A DNA stretch of 61,374 bases, from positions 1 to 61,374 of the forward strand of contig NZ_BAYE01000030.1 of assembly GCF_000685095.1 (NCBI RefSeq), given 5' to 3'. The translations under genes were made by a program, and so were the position numbers. The notes below the pieces were generated by a model. That model was not told where the DNA came from. It saw nothing but the letters and a program-made list of their open reading frames with translations, and searched no databases. This DNA is from Paraburkholderia caledonica NBRC 102488. GTDB taxonomy: Bacteria; Pseudomonadota; Gammaproteobacteria; Burkholderiales; Burkholderiaceae. Shown here one piece after another: positions 26,633-35,696 of the stretch; position 1 is the stretch's first letter, and each line of letters starts with the position of its first letter.

Positions 26633-26929
26633 TATAAAACAGCAGCGACATAAAACAGCAGCGACGGCACGGTCATGTAAAGCGGGCGCACTAGGACTCT
26701 TGTGGTGCGGCCTTCCATCGCATCACTTGAAGCGATTTGTGCTCGGTGCGCCGAACCAAACAGCCGGTCGAATGACCGGTGTGCCGATCATAGCGAATGA
26801 CGGAAGCTGGGCCGGGAAGGCTCGATGCGATAGGAACGCGATGTCAAGCGTTGCTCGACGCCTGCGCATGTCTGCTCATTGTGATTGGGTGACAACGCGT
26901 GCGGGCAGGCGTTGGACAACGCTTCAGGG

Positions 26930-27330
26930 AAGGAACCGCGAAGTGTACCTGCTGCAAAGGTAGCGCGACGAAGCCGCGGCCAAACGCTTCTTCAAGCGCG
27001 TTCTTTGTTCGAACCAGGTTCCGCGCAAAATCTTCCCTGTCACTTGCGCAGCTATCCGGCGGCAAAAGTCGAGATCGCGGAACTTGCGAACGTGAAGCAC
27101 GTGTTTGTCAAAGCGGCAGCCCGACTCAACGCCCGCGCAGAAAACGGTCATCAACCGACGCGCCAACGCGAGCGTCGCATGCGCAGCTTTCGCGACCCTA
27201 AACGCACACAGAAAATTCCTCGTGCTTCGGGCCAATCCTGCAACATTTCGCGCTTGATCCGTATCTGCCGCGCGCTCACACTATCGCAAACAACTGGCAG
27301 CGCGATTCGTCGCGTGGTGTGAAACCATCG
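26930..27330 (+). mobile_element. decayed IS6-family transposase remnant (C-terminal half)
   Basis: Across shifting frames the plus strand reads RDEAAAKRFFKRVL, then ARAENGHQPTRQRERRMRSF and YRKQLAARFVAWCE, the C-terminal part of long-form IS6 transposases (ENSHQPTRRRERQMQRF). A stop precedes RDEAAAKRF and at least three frameshifts follow. No inverted-repeat ends are seen. Confidence 0.65.
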
Positions 27331-27472
27331 AAGTCAACAAAATCCGTCCTGCGTTTCCGGGCCTCAGTCCCGACAGCTTGACCAACCCCGAAGCGGTGTT
27401 TCCAGACGATGCTTCTGACTGTAATATGTCTCACTCTGATATCTTGATGAAGCCTTCCAACGGCGCACAGCC

Positions 27473-27830
27473 GTGCCCGAAGTCGCGGGCGTCTTCCGCG
27501 CACATGGGTCCGTGTGGCGACAGACAGTACGACTGAGTCTGGGACAGCTGAAGGCCATGTCGGCGCTCGAACAGTGTTGCACCGCGGCGCAGGCTGGAGA
27601 TGTGTTGTGTTGCTCCGGCTGCAAACAGATAGCGGTCGCCTGCAATTCCTTCCTTAACCGCCATTGCCGAAGTGCCAGGCGAGCGCGGCGCTCACGCATT
27701 ATCCTTACGTGCACGGCATCGTTGCCGGCGGCGGCCTCTCGTCTGGGGGGAGAGCAGTGGGTTGCGTGCCGGCCCGGCTTCTTCCTGCCGGTACGCCCTG
27801 CGGTTCAACGATCCCGAACTCGCTGAGCGG
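27473..27830 (+). mobile_element. IS91-family transposase remnant with a large internal deletion
   Basis: The N-terminal zinc-binding part reads MPEVAGVFRAHGSVWRQTV, LGQLKAMSALEQC and CNSFLNRHC. After a missing base and a deletion of more than a hundred codons it continues ALTHYPYVHGIVAGGGLS and then, in another frame, WVACRPGFFLPVR. These are hallmarks of IS91-type HUH transposases, but the catalytic centre is largely gone. Confidence 0.72.
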
Positions 27831-27855
27831 GCCACGAATCTGATTCGCTTGCGCT

Positions 27856-28095
27856 GTGCGAGCTTTGACGAAACCTTGGCAAACGCTGAGTGGCGACAGG
27901 AGGGAGCAGATCGTCGCGCTGGTCCGGACCGCGATCGACGCGCTCGGTTTCGAGAACTGCGCGACGCACACCGAGATGAAGCTGATGGCGAACGGCGGCA
28001 TTTCGTTCCTCGAAACTGCGGCTCGGATGGGCGGCGTCGCGATGATCAACCACGATGCTCCCGGCCAGAGGTACGTCGCCCGCTCGCGGAAATGA
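27856..28095 (+). pseudogene. ATP-grasp protein fragment
   Basis: A frame of 79 residues contains VRTAIDALGFENCATHTEMK and ISFLETAARMGGVAMI. These correspond to the glutamate-rich magnesium-site strand of ATP-grasp enzymes (typically THTEIKL...IIEVNARLGG). No N-terminal ATP-binding part is present, and the neighbouring sequence to about 28500 shifts frame repeatedly. I read it as the broken remainder of a larger gene left between IS elements; the original function is unknown. Confidence 0.45.
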
Positions 28096-28540
28096 ACAAA
28101 TCGCGCGAACGATGCCGGCCCGGGCGCACGACACGCATCAGGCTATTGCGACCGAGTGGCTGCAGCGCGCGATCGTCGGAATGCGCGAGATGCATCAGCA
28201 CGAGTACGTGCGTCGCCACGTCGCCGACAGGCTGTTTTAGCGCGCTCGGCCAACGCCCGGCACAGTGGTTCGTGGTGCAATTGACGACGGATTGCCGTGG
28301 CTCGCGTTCGACATGCCGCACGTCAAATTGCCCGGATCGCAGCAGACCGCGCTGCGACGATTGCGCGATGAAGTTGACCGAGATGACACAATCACCATCG
28401 GTCGGCACATCATGTATTTCGGCGATATCGTGCGACAGCACCATGATGCCCAGGGAATGCGAGATCAAGGAGTTGGGACTCAAGCGCGCAGAGCGAAGGG
28501 CCGATAACACCGTTATGAGGACGGCGCTATCGGCAATACT

Positions 28541-29134
28541 TTACTTGTCGCCGTTCGACGTGAACTCCACATCGCTAACCACGCCCTTGTCGTTGAAGGC
28601 GATAACAAGCTGTTTGTTATAGACCTTTAGGCTGAATGCCGAACCGGAAACTTGCGCATAGCTGTAGATCATCGCATCGTCATCCTTGTTCTTGATCAGG
28701 GGATAGATAGCTCGCCCGCTCGGCTTCCCCAACATCGCGATCACATCGTCCCGCGTCGTCTGGCCCTTGGCGATTAAACCCACTTTCGATTCGTCGAAGT
28801 CTGTGGAATCCGACTTGAATGAACTGACGAACTCTTCTCCGACAAGTGTGTTGTTGAACAGAGAGAAGTTCATAGCACGCGCAGGCGTCACCCCGCTTTT
28901 TACAGCTTCACGAGCCGTGTTAGCGTAAGCATATTTTTCGACCTTGATGATCTGTCCGTTTTTCAGGACCTCACCGTTCTGATATGGTTTTCCCATCATT
29001 GCCTCGACATCCGCAGCGGTTGACTTCCCGACATCCAGCCGTCCCGCTTCCGGACGAACAAAGTCGGTCCCGGCACAACCGGACAGGAATGCGACAACAA
29101 ACAGGGTAACGACCAAGATCTTTTTGCTTTTCAT
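28541..29134 (-). CDS. BamE/SmpA-like lipoprotein
   Basis: A 197-residue predicted lipoprotein. The signal MKSKKILVVTLFVVAFLSGC ends in a lipobox with the acylated cysteine at about residue 20. Two BamE/SmpA-OmlA-type helical hairpins are suggested by LDVGKSTAADVEAMMGKP and LIAKGQTTRDDVIAMLGKP, so the protein may be a tandem duplication of that small fold. Such proteins sit at the outer membrane and stabilise assembly complexes or bind partners. Its base composition is less GC-rich than its neighbours, consistent with transfer. The ATG at 29134 is the only start that keeps a lipoprotein signal. Confidence 0.8.
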   Translation of the reverse strand: MKSKKILVVTLFVVAFLSGCAGTDFVRPEAGRLDVGKSTAADVEAMMGKPYQNGEVLKNGQIIKVEKYAYANTAREAVKSGVTPARAMNFSLFNNTLVGEEFVSSFKSDSTDFDESKVGLIAKGQTTRDDVIAMLGKPSGRAIYPLIKNKDDDAMIYSYAQVSGSAFSLKVYNKQLVIAFNDKGVVSDVEFTSNGDK

Positions 29135-29264
29135 GTGGTTCAAAGTTTGAAGCTGGTGATAGAGGAAACAACCTTCGAGAAACCAGCGGTAGCCGAAAGC
29201 AGGCCCGGCTAATGCCTGCGCTGGCAATGCCAGGTTGAGCGGCAGTGCCCGCTAGAATGGCGGG

Positions 29265-29500
29265 ATGAAGAAGAGTAAATCGCCTTACTACGTGCCCACG
29301 CGCCGGCGTGAACGTCGGATGCAGGGTTTCCGCGATTTACGGCGCGCGCAGGCGTTTCTCTGGCGTTCTGGTCCGATCCGTCTGCACTTCGCCTTACCCC
29401 GGCACTGGATGAGGGCGGCCTGCCACCGTGCACAACTCAAGGCGCGTTTGCTCGAATGGCATGACTGGGCAGGCGTGCGATTTTCCCCTGCAAATTAATG
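29265..29500 (+). mobile_element. IS6-family transposase C-terminal remnant
   Basis: Frame of 77 residues reading PTRRRERRMQGFRDLRRAQAF, then GPIRLHFALPRH and RAQLKARLLEWHDWAGV, the C-terminal end of long-form IS6 transposases. The catalytic domain is missing. It parallels the remnant at 26930-27330 but differs in detail, so it came from a different copy. Confidence 0.65.
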
Positions 29501-29556
29501 AGGACACCTTACGTCATCGGAAACTCACAACCATTTTCCTCAACCTGGCAAAGCCG

Positions 29557-29605
29557 TCAAAAGCTCAAGGGTAACAAACCGACGCGCCGAAATTGCACCA
29601 CAACC
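29557..29605. mobile_element. orphan IS6-family terminus
   Basis: Forty-nine bases closely match the transposase-start end of the IS6 copy at 51198-51246, with only a few substitutions. Similarity stops exactly at the outer end, which read outward-in is GGTTGTGGTGCAA, resembling the IS6/IS26 inverted repeat GGCACTGTTGCAA. No transposase is attached. Confidence 0.65.
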
Positions 29606-29643
29606 CCGGGCGTTGACAGCAATCAGCTTGAGTCTGCCTGTCC

Positions 29644-30333
29644 TCAATGGTCGCGTTGAGACCGGAATGCCCGGGCCAATCCCGGAATACTGGCTTCGGC
29701 GTAGGCCGTCACGGCGGTGACTGCCTGTGCGCGAATCGCTTCAGTGATGCAGCCGTCCTGATAGTAGCCGTGTTTCATACACGCGAATGCAATCTCCACG
29801 GCCAGCGTGGAGACATCTGGCGAGCGGGAGACTCTGATGCCCGGGACCTTTGATTCGGTCGCGGATCGCAGAACCGCGCCAATCGTCGCCATCATATTTT
29901 CCTGCGCGAGGTGCGCGGCATGACTGTATGGGCCACCCAGCACGAGAATGCTCGCCACGGGATGGCTGTCGTAATAATTCGCGGCCGCCTCGATCAGCGC
30001 ACCGATCCATGCTGCGTATGAATCGGCGCCATGGCTGCACGCGCGCTCGGCAAGCAACTCTGTCAGCCGCGCAATATGAATCTCGGCAATTCTTGCCAGC
30101 AGCACATATTTTTCTGGGAAGAACTGGTAAAGGCTTGCGCGAGGTATGTCAGCCGCCTTGGCAACTTCCGGAATGGAAAGCCGCTCCGGACCCAACTCCT
30201 GGATCATGCGTTCCGCGATCGCCAACGCGGCTTCGACACGCTGCTGCGACCTTTGCTGGAGCGGCATGCGCGGGAGTGGGGAGGGGGGCGTCTCGTTTCC
30301 AGTCATTGTAGAAGCCGTCTTTGCTGGTTTCAT
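29644..30333 (-). CDS. TetR-family transcriptional regulator
   Basis: A 229-residue regulator. The N-terminal helix-turn-helix lies at about 35-85 (IPEVAKAADIPRASLYQFFP is typical TetR). The C-terminal ligand domain is all-helical. I chose ATG 30333; ATG 30306 is also possible and no start has a strong ribosome site. It is divergent from the porin at 30834, with a 500-bp gap that contains an inverted repeat at 30718-30734, so it may repress the porin or the following oxidation genes. The ligand is unknown. Confidence 0.85.
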   Translation of the reverse strand: MKPAKTASTMTGNETPPSPLPRMPLQQRSQQRVEAALAIAERMIQELGPERLSIPEVAKAADIPRASLYQFFPEKYVLLARIAEIHIARLTELLAERACSHGADSYAAWIGALIEAAANYYDSHPVASILVLGGPYSHAAHLAQENMMATIGAVLRSATESKVPGIRVSRSPDVSTLAVEIAFACMKHGYYQDGCITEAIRAQAVTAVTAYAEASIPGLARAFRSQRDH

Positions 30334-30833
30334 ATTTTTCAAAAGTCGGATCGCCTCGGGCGCTCGGCAAGATTGTACGCGCAATTCCTCCGAATGTTTT
30401 CACTCTGGAGAGCCGAAGCTCCTTACGCCGGCGCGCCAGGTGAAACCACCAATTTTCCCACCGGCGTGTCGAAGTTAAATTTCATACCCAACAAATGTCA
30501 TGTTTTGAGAGACGGATGGCTCACCGGGCTACCTGATGACGATTTCTGATCGGACATCCCGGTGGCGCGTCGGCGCACGACTTGTTGGAAACGTGCGCTC
30601 ATCGGCCGAACAGGAGATGGGGCTGACCCGGAACTTCGATGCTCAACGCGGGCTCATGACAAAATAAAGTAGTTGTACTGAAAGAAATGATCTTGGATAG
30701 AAGTCATGAATCGGATGAGTTAGTTTTTCTAACTAAATAGCGTTTCTGTATAGGCGGTCTGCATGCAGGCGCATACGAGACGAATCCGTGCGAGAAAGCC
30801 CGCCGCCGAAGGAAGATGATAAAGGAGCGATGC
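30334..30833. promoter_or_regulatory. divergent control region between tetR and porin
   Basis: A 500-bp gap with an AT-rich part from 30655 to 30740. It holds the AGTTAG/CTAACT inverted repeat listed separately and the porin ribosome site AAAGGAG (30821-30827). No gene was recognised inside. Confidence 0.4.
30718..30734. promoter_or_regulatory. inverted repeat upstream of porin (candidate TetR operator)
   Basis: AGTTAG, a TTTTT spacer and CTAACT form a perfect 6-bp inverted repeat. It lies 100 bp before the porin start, in the tetR-porin gap. It could be an operator or a short hairpin. Confidence 0.35.
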
Positions 30834-31952
30834 ATGCGAAGGGTTAGTCAGGGTGTCGTGGGCGCCACATTGATTCTTGTTGCGGGGACCGCCGTGGCGG
30901 CAGGTTCGAGCGTGGTGTTCTACGGGGTGGCCGACACGTTTGTCCAGTACCTGAACAATGGTGGAACGCATTCGATTTCCCAAAGAAGCGGCGGGGCGTC
31001 GGGGTCCTCGTTCGGCTTGACGGGGTCCGAAGATCTGAGCGGCCGACTACAAGCGAAGTTCAACGTGGAGGGCGGATTCAACCTGAACAGCGGTACGCTG
31101 TTAGCGGACACCACAGCACTGTTTTATCGCCAGTCGTGGGTCGGTTTGATGCACGCGAAGTACGGCTCGCTCACGCTCGGACGTCAGTACGAACCCAGTT
31201 TCATCATTACGTACCCGGTCGATCCGTTTCATCTGAATGAAAACCTGTCGCTGGTCGCCGCGGACGTTCTGTCGGTGGACCGTGCAACCTTGTCCACACA
31301 ATACGACGGCGGTCGCGCCAGCAATTCGATCATGTACCAGTCGCCGGAACTCTTCGGGGCGCGTTTTTACGGCATGTACGCTTTCTCGGCCACGGTGACC
31401 CAGCCCGTGCCCGTCACGACCGGCAATGTCCTCAATGTTGGCGCAAGCTACACGTCCGGTGGCTTCTATGCTGGCGTAGCGTATGTGAATCAGCATCCCG
31501 GACGGGCGACCATCACGGGACTTCCGGCGACGTTGGGGCTCATGCAGACCGAGCACTTCAACGGTGCCCTTGCCTACCGGATAGGCATTGTGAATCTGCA
31601 GTTCAGCTATTCATATGTCCGTCCGGACACCGCACCTGCCGGGTCGCTCGCCGCGCGGCTGGGTACCGCGCACGCCTACAACACCGCTCAGGTCGGCGCG
31701 ACGATTCAGGCCACGTCGGCGGACACGATAGCGCTCGCGGCTTCGCAGCGCAACGTTCGTGGCGTGGATGACAACGCCCCCGCGTTCGAGATTGGCGTCG
31801 ATCACCTTTTGTCCAAGCGCACGAGCGTCTACGCCCGTGCCGGATACATCAAGAACAACGGTGCTGCAACGATCAGCTGGCCCGGCATCACGGTGCAGGA
31901 GCATGGAACGAAGCAGGTGCTTGCCGCGATTGGTCTTGCGCACCGTTTCTAA
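30834..31952 (+). CDS. outer-membrane porin (Burkholderia general porin family)
   Basis: A 372-residue porin precursor. The start ATG at 30834 has AAAGGAG six bases upstream. The signal peptide is MRRVSQGVVGATLILVAGTAVAA. The mature protein begins GSSVVFYGVADTFVQYLNNG and has the family loop SSFGLTGSEDLSGRLQAKF and LTLGRQYEP. It ends AAIGLAHRF with the terminal phenylalanine assembly signal. It precedes the hydrolase/monooxygenase module and may admit its hydrophobic substrate. Transcribed away from the TetR regulator. Confidence 0.93.
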   Translation: MRRVSQGVVGATLILVAGTAVAAGSSVVFYGVADTFVQYLNNGGTHSISQRSGGASGSSFGLTGSEDLSGRLQAKFNVEGGFNLNSGTLLADTTALFYRQSWVGLMHAKYGSLTLGRQYEPSFIITYPVDPFHLNENLSLVAADVLSVDRATLSTQYDGGRASNSIMYQSPELFGARFYGMYAFSATVTQPVPVTTGNVLNVGASYTSGGFYAGVAYVNQHPGRATITGLPATLGLMQTEHFNGALAYRIGIVNLQFSYSYVRPDTAPAGSLAARLGTAHAYNTAQVGATIQATSADTIALAASQRNVRGVDDNAPAFEIGVDHLLSKRTSVYARAGYIKNNGAATISWPGITVQEHGTKQVLAAIGLAHRF

Positions 31953-32084
31953 TCCGAAGTGCGGGTAAGGCCGTTTTGTACATTCAAAGTGGGGTGGAGC
32001 GATTCGCCCCGCTCGCGCTTGCCGATCGGGTATTTCATCTCGGCAAGCGCTTTGATACTTCCATTCTGTCTCTGCCGCCGCACT

Positions 32085-32978
32085 CTATGTCGCGGCGCCA
32101 AGATGCCTGCGCAGAAAGTCCAATTGAATAGCGAGGCTGGTCGCAAAAGCCTCTTCATCGGGTAGTTGAAGCTGAAAGTGATTTCCCTCGACCAGATGGA
32201 ACGTGCAGTTCTTCATGCGCCCCGCCGCGCGCTTCGCCGCGCTCGCCGGAGTGATGGTGTCGTCGCGTCCGGCCACGATCAAGCTTGGAGCGGATACCTT
32301 GCTTGCGTGACGGATGGGGCTATATAGCGGTACCTCGAAAAACACGCGCGACAGCATGCGGTTTTCCCACTTTGCCCCGGGAGGAAGCAGCTTCGGATAG
32401 CCATGCGAGGCGTCGTCGCCGGTCAGTGCCGCAAGCTCCCCGGGGCGTCCTACTATTGGGCTGTAGTGAGGACGCCCCAGCATGTCGCCGAGCACATCGC
32501 GCAAGGCCGCGAGCGTCATGCGCAGCGAGATGCCGATGGGAATCTGCTTCATGCTGGCAATACCGCTCACATGCGGCACCTGGGCAATGACTGCGCGGAC
32601 CTGGGGATCGAGCGCCGCAGTCTGGATGACGTGTCCGCCTGAAAACGATGTGCCCCACAGTACGAGCCGTTGCGTGTCGATCTGCACTAGCGTCCGCACG
32701 TGCGCGACGGCGCTCGCCCAGTCCTGCAGGTGCCTGCGTGGACTGACCCAATGCCGGGGTCTCCCGCTGCTGTCCCCGAAGTTCCGGTAGTCGAAGAGAT
32801 AGGCCGCGTAGCCTTCGGCGACGAAGCGCTCGGCGAAGGCTGCGAGGCCCGCGGCACGTGGAGCGCCGAACCCGTGTGCCATCACGATTACCGGAGGCCG
32901 CGCGACCTTGGCCGGCAGCATCAGCGTACCGGCGCAACGTTCACCGTGGCTTTCGAAAGACGTGTCGATGCTGGTCAT
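32085..32978 (-). CDS. alpha/beta hydrolase (dienelactone-hydrolase-like)
   Basis: A 297-residue alpha/beta hydrolase. The oxyanion segment is VIVMAHGFGAPRA, the nucleophile elbow WGTSFSGGHV (serine about 111), the acid is in AGRDDTITP and the histidine in VEGNHFQLQ. Proteins of this kind act as esterases or lipases. It lies 24 nt downstream of the flavin monooxygenase on the same strand, so the pair could convert a ketone to an ester and then hydrolyse it. The pairing supports that reading but does not prove it. Confidence 0.87.
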   Translation of the reverse strand: MTSIDTSFESHGERCAGTLMLPAKVARPPVIVMAHGFGAPRAAGLAAFAERFVAEGYAAYLFDYRNFGDSSGRPRHWVSPRRHLQDWASAVAHVRTLVQIDTQRLVLWGTSFSGGHVIQTAALDPQVRAVIAQVPHVSGIASMKQIPIGISLRMTLAALRDVLGDMLGRPHYSPIVGRPGELAALTGDDASHGYPKLLPPGAKWENRMLSRVFFEVPLYSPIRHASKVSAPSLIVAGRDDTITPASAAKRAAGRMKNCTFHLVEGNHFQLQLPDEEAFATSLAIQLDFLRRHLGAAT

Positions 32979-33002
32979 GCTGGAGTCCAGTAAAGGGGCG
33001 CC

Positions 33003-34532
33003 TTAAGCGACCGGATCGTTTGCGCTTGCCGCTACGTCCGCAGCAGTAGCGCCGACGTCCGCGGTCGTTCGGGCGGTTGCCGCGCGTGTGAACTCGAGGG
33101 CGCTATCGTCGATGGGTTGTTTTGTCAGCATTTCGCTATCTGAAGCGAAATCGTGCATGACACGCCACGGAAGCGCCTGGCCCTGGCGAGGCAGGCCGTC
33201 GCGCCCACGCTGGACGTAGCCAGACCGCAATGAATCCATCACGGTTTCGTCGAGCATCTCGCCGGCGGGGGCGCGTGGCGTCACCACTTCGTAGCCGTGA
33301 CGGTCCATGTGATCGAGCAGACGGCAGATGTAGCCGGCCGCCAGATCGACCTTCAAGGTCCAGGGAGCATTGGTGTAGCCGAACAGGTTCGCCATATTGG
33401 GTACGTCCTGCATCAGCACGCTCTTGTACGTCATCAGGTCGCCCGCACGGCGTGGCTGTCCGTCCACCTGCACTTCGATGCCACCCAGCGACTGGAGTTG
33501 CAGCCCGGTGGCCGTCACGATGATGTCGGCCTCGAGTGTTCTGCCTGACTTGAGGCGAATGCCGGTTTCAGTGAATGTAACGATATGGTCCGTGATCACC
33601 GAAGCCTTGCCTTCGCGGATCACCTTGAACAGATCGCCATCGGGAACGGCGCATAGCCGCTCGTCCCACGGGTTGTATTCGGGCGCGAAGTGACGCATAT
33701 GGGTCGCGTTTCCGAGTTGCTGCTCGACGTGGGACAGCAGCCACGAGCGGACCCGCTTCGGCCACCGTTTGGCGGCCTTGTAGATAAAGCGTTGCAGGTG
33801 GATGTTGCGCCATCGCGCCATCCGGTAGACCGAGCGCGCCGGCAGCAGTTTCTGCAGCACGGCGGAGATCTTGTCGTAGGCGGGCACGGAGAAGATATAG
33901 CTGGGCGATCGCTGCAGCATAGTCACGTGCGCGGCCTCGCCCGACATCGCGGGTACCAGCGTTACCGCGGTTGCGCCACTGCCGATCACGACGACGCGTT
34001 TGCCCCGATAGTCGAGGCGCTCGGGCCAGTGCTGCGGATGCACACGAGTACCCTTGAACCGCTCGAAGCCGGGAAAGTCGGGGAGATAGCCGTGATCGTA
34101 GTTGTAGTAGCCGGTGCAGGGGATCAGGAACCTCGCGGTGAGCGTAACGGTCTCGCCGCTCTGCTCCTTCAAGGCGGTAACGGACCAGCACTGCAGATCG
34201 CTCGACCACGACGCCCGCAGGATCTTGAGCCCGAACCGGATCCACCTGTCGACGCCGTATTCGCGCGCGGTGTCCACGATATAGCGGCGAATCGAGTCCC
34301 CGTCGGCGAGGACCTTCAGCTCGTGCCACGGCCGGAACTTGTAGCCGAAGCTGAACATATCGGAATCCGAACGGATGCCCGGATAGCGGAACAGGTCCCA
34401 CGTCCCGCCGATAGCGCTGCGCCTTTCGATAATGCCGACGTGCTTGTCGGGACAGGCCTTCGCCAGATGGCACGCCATGCCGATTCCCGAAAGTCCGGCT
34501 CCGATGATCAAAACATCGTAATTCACCTTCAT
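33003..34532 (-). CDS. Baeyer-Villiger-type flavin-containing monooxygenase
   Basis: A 509-residue class B flavoprotein monooxygenase. The FAD site GAGLSG lies at 11-16, the Baeyer-Villiger fingerprint FKGTRVHPQHWP at 159-170 fits FxGxxxHxxxW[P/D], and the NADPH site GSGATA at 184-189. GGTWDLFRYPGIRSDSDMF is typical of the EthA/AlmA/MymA group, which oxidise ketones or long-chain and thioamide substrates. The ATG at 34532 has GGAGA six bases upstream. It shares a divergent 96-bp promoter gap with the AraC regulator and is followed by an esterase-type hydrolase, a common arrangement for ketone or alkane oxidation. Confidence 0.92.
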   Translation of the reverse strand: MKVNYDVLIIGAGLSGIGMACHLAKACPDKHVGIIERRSAIGGTWDLFRYPGIRSDSDMFSFGYKFRPWHELKVLADGDSIRRYIVDTAREYGVDRWIRFGLKILRASWSSDLQCWSVTALKEQSGETVTLTARFLIPCTGYYNYDHGYLPDFPGFERFKGTRVHPQHWPERLDYRGKRVVVIGSGATAVTLVPAMSGEAAHVTMLQRSPSYIFSVPAYDKISAVLQKLLPARSVYRMARWRNIHLQRFIYKAAKRWPKRVRSWLLSHVEQQLGNATHMRHFAPEYNPWDERLCAVPDGDLFKVIREGKASVITDHIVTFTETGIRLKSGRTLEADIIVTATGLQLQSLGGIEVQVDGQPRRAGDLMTYKSVLMQDVPNMANLFGYTNAPWTLKVDLAAGYICRLLDHMDRHGYEVVTPRAPAGEMLDETVMDSLRSGYVQRGRDGLPRQGQALPWRVMHDFASDSEMLTKQPIDDSALEFTRAATARTTADVGATAADVAASANDPVA

Positions 34533-34592
34533 GCTACGTCTCCGATAGTTTCTGTTGGCGAGAGGACTGTAACTGTTGCTAGTGCGAAAATC

Positions 34593-34621
34593 TTGACATC
34601 ACGGGACAGTCTTTTTACATT
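34593..34621 (+). promoter_or_regulatory. sigma70-like promoter abutting the AraC start codon
   Basis: TTGACA at 34593-34598, a 17-bp spacer, then TACATT at 34616-34621. Transcription would begin about 34627-34630, at the ATG at 34629, so the message would be leaderless or nearly so. No ribosome site is visible before this ATG. Confidence 0.5.
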
Positions 34622-34628
34622 GCGAGTC

Positions 34629-35660
34629 ATGGATGCTTTAGTGAGAGCCAGCGCGCTGCGAGGCTATCCAGCGCTCATGCAAACCTTAGGATTTGATCCG
34701 GCGAGGCAGTTGCGGCGTTATCACATCGACGCAGGCGCGCTGGGCCGTGACGACGCCATGGTGTCGTTGCGAGCGGTGATGCAGTTGCTGGATGCCAGTG
34801 CAACGCAGACGGCATGCTGCGACTTTGGTCTGCGCATGTCGCGGTATCACGATATCGACGTGCTGGGACCCCTTAGTGTTGCGCTGCGAAATGCGCCGAC
34901 CGTCCGCGCCGCGATGGACTTTGCCGCGCGCCACACGTTCGTGCACAGTTCCGGGCTCGTCTATACGGTTCACGAACAAAGTTCCGTTGCGAAAGATGCG
35001 GTCGAAGCGTCCATCGAGATCAGGCTTTCGCATCGGTCCACCCAGCAGCCTACCCAGCGACAAACCATCGATCTCTGCCTCGCGGATATTCACAGCTTCA
35101 CTCGTCTGCTTGCGGGTGACCGGTACGCCTTGCGCGCGGTGTCGCTTCCCCATACGCCGTTGGCGCCGCTTGGCGCGTATGAGGATTTCTTCGGCGCCAA
35201 AGTGCTAGTAGAACAGCCCAGGGCCAGTCTGCACCTGAGCCGAAGCACGCTTGCGGCCGATCTGCAAAGCGTCAACGTAACGCTGCGGCGCATCGCGGAG
35301 GACTACATCTTTCGCAATTTCAGCGGAACGCAGGGCAGCGTTGCCGACCGGGTCAGGCAGGTGCTCAAGCAGATGCTGGGCACCTCGGGGCATAGCAAGG
35401 AAAGCGTTGCCGATGTGCTGGCCATTCATCCCCGCACGATGCAACGCCACCTCGCCGCGGAGTCGACGAGCTTCGAGGCGGTACGTGACGATCTGCGCAA
35501 GGAGCTCGCTCTGCACTATCTGCGCGAGACAAAGCTCTCTCTCGGACAGGTCTCCATGCTGCTCGACTTTCCGGCGCAGTCTGCTCTATCGCGCGCCTGT
35601 CGTCAGTGGTACGGCGTTACCCCTATGGCCCTGCGAAAAGGCGAGGGCGCTCCCGAATGA
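34629..35660 (+). CDS. AraC-family transcriptional regulator (OruR/CmrA-like)
   Basis: A 343-residue regulator. The N-terminal Arabinose_bd-type ligand domain covers about 20-210. The C-terminal double helix-turn-helix covers about 235-335 (VADVLAIHPRTMQRHLAAES and LSLGQVSMLLDFPAQSALSRA). Start at 34629 (MDALVRASALRGYPALM) matches the family; the frame stays open upstream but is antisense to the monooxygenase gene. It is divergent from the Baeyer-Villiger-type monooxygenase, the usual position for its activator. The inducer is presumably the monooxygenase substrate. Confidence 0.9.
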   Translation: MDALVRASALRGYPALMQTLGFDPARQLRRYHIDAGALGRDDAMVSLRAVMQLLDASATQTACCDFGLRMSRYHDIDVLGPLSVALRNAPTVRAAMDFAARHTFVHSSGLVYTVHEQSSVAKDAVEASIEIRLSHRSTQQPTQRQTIDLCLADIHSFTRLLAGDRYALRAVSLPHTPLAPLGAYEDFFGAKVLVEQPRASLHLSRSTLAADLQSVNVTLRRIAEDYIFRNFSGTQGSVADRVRQVLKQMLGTSGHSKESVADVLAIHPRTMQRHLAAESTSFEAVRDDLRKELALHYLRETKLSLGQVSMLLDFPAQSALSRACRQWYGVTPMALRKGEGAPE

Positions 35661-35696
35661 AGAAGCGCAAACGCGCAATGAGCCGCGCAATCCACG

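Noticed and set aside
26544..26929. Plus-strand frame after the MDR oxidoreductase as an extra gene or as the front half of the IS6 remnant
   Set aside because: I could not find transposase motifs before RDEAAAKRF, and the frame overlaps the end of the oxidoreductase gene in a different phase.
27672..28622. A 316-codon plus-strand frame as an intact gene
   Set aside because: It crosses an IS91 remnant and an ATP-grasp remnant whose recognisable pieces lie in other frames.
33690..34628. N-terminal extension of the AraC regulator frame by about 313 codons
   Set aside because: The extension is antisense to the flavin monooxygenase and has no domain; regulator homology starts at ATG 34629.
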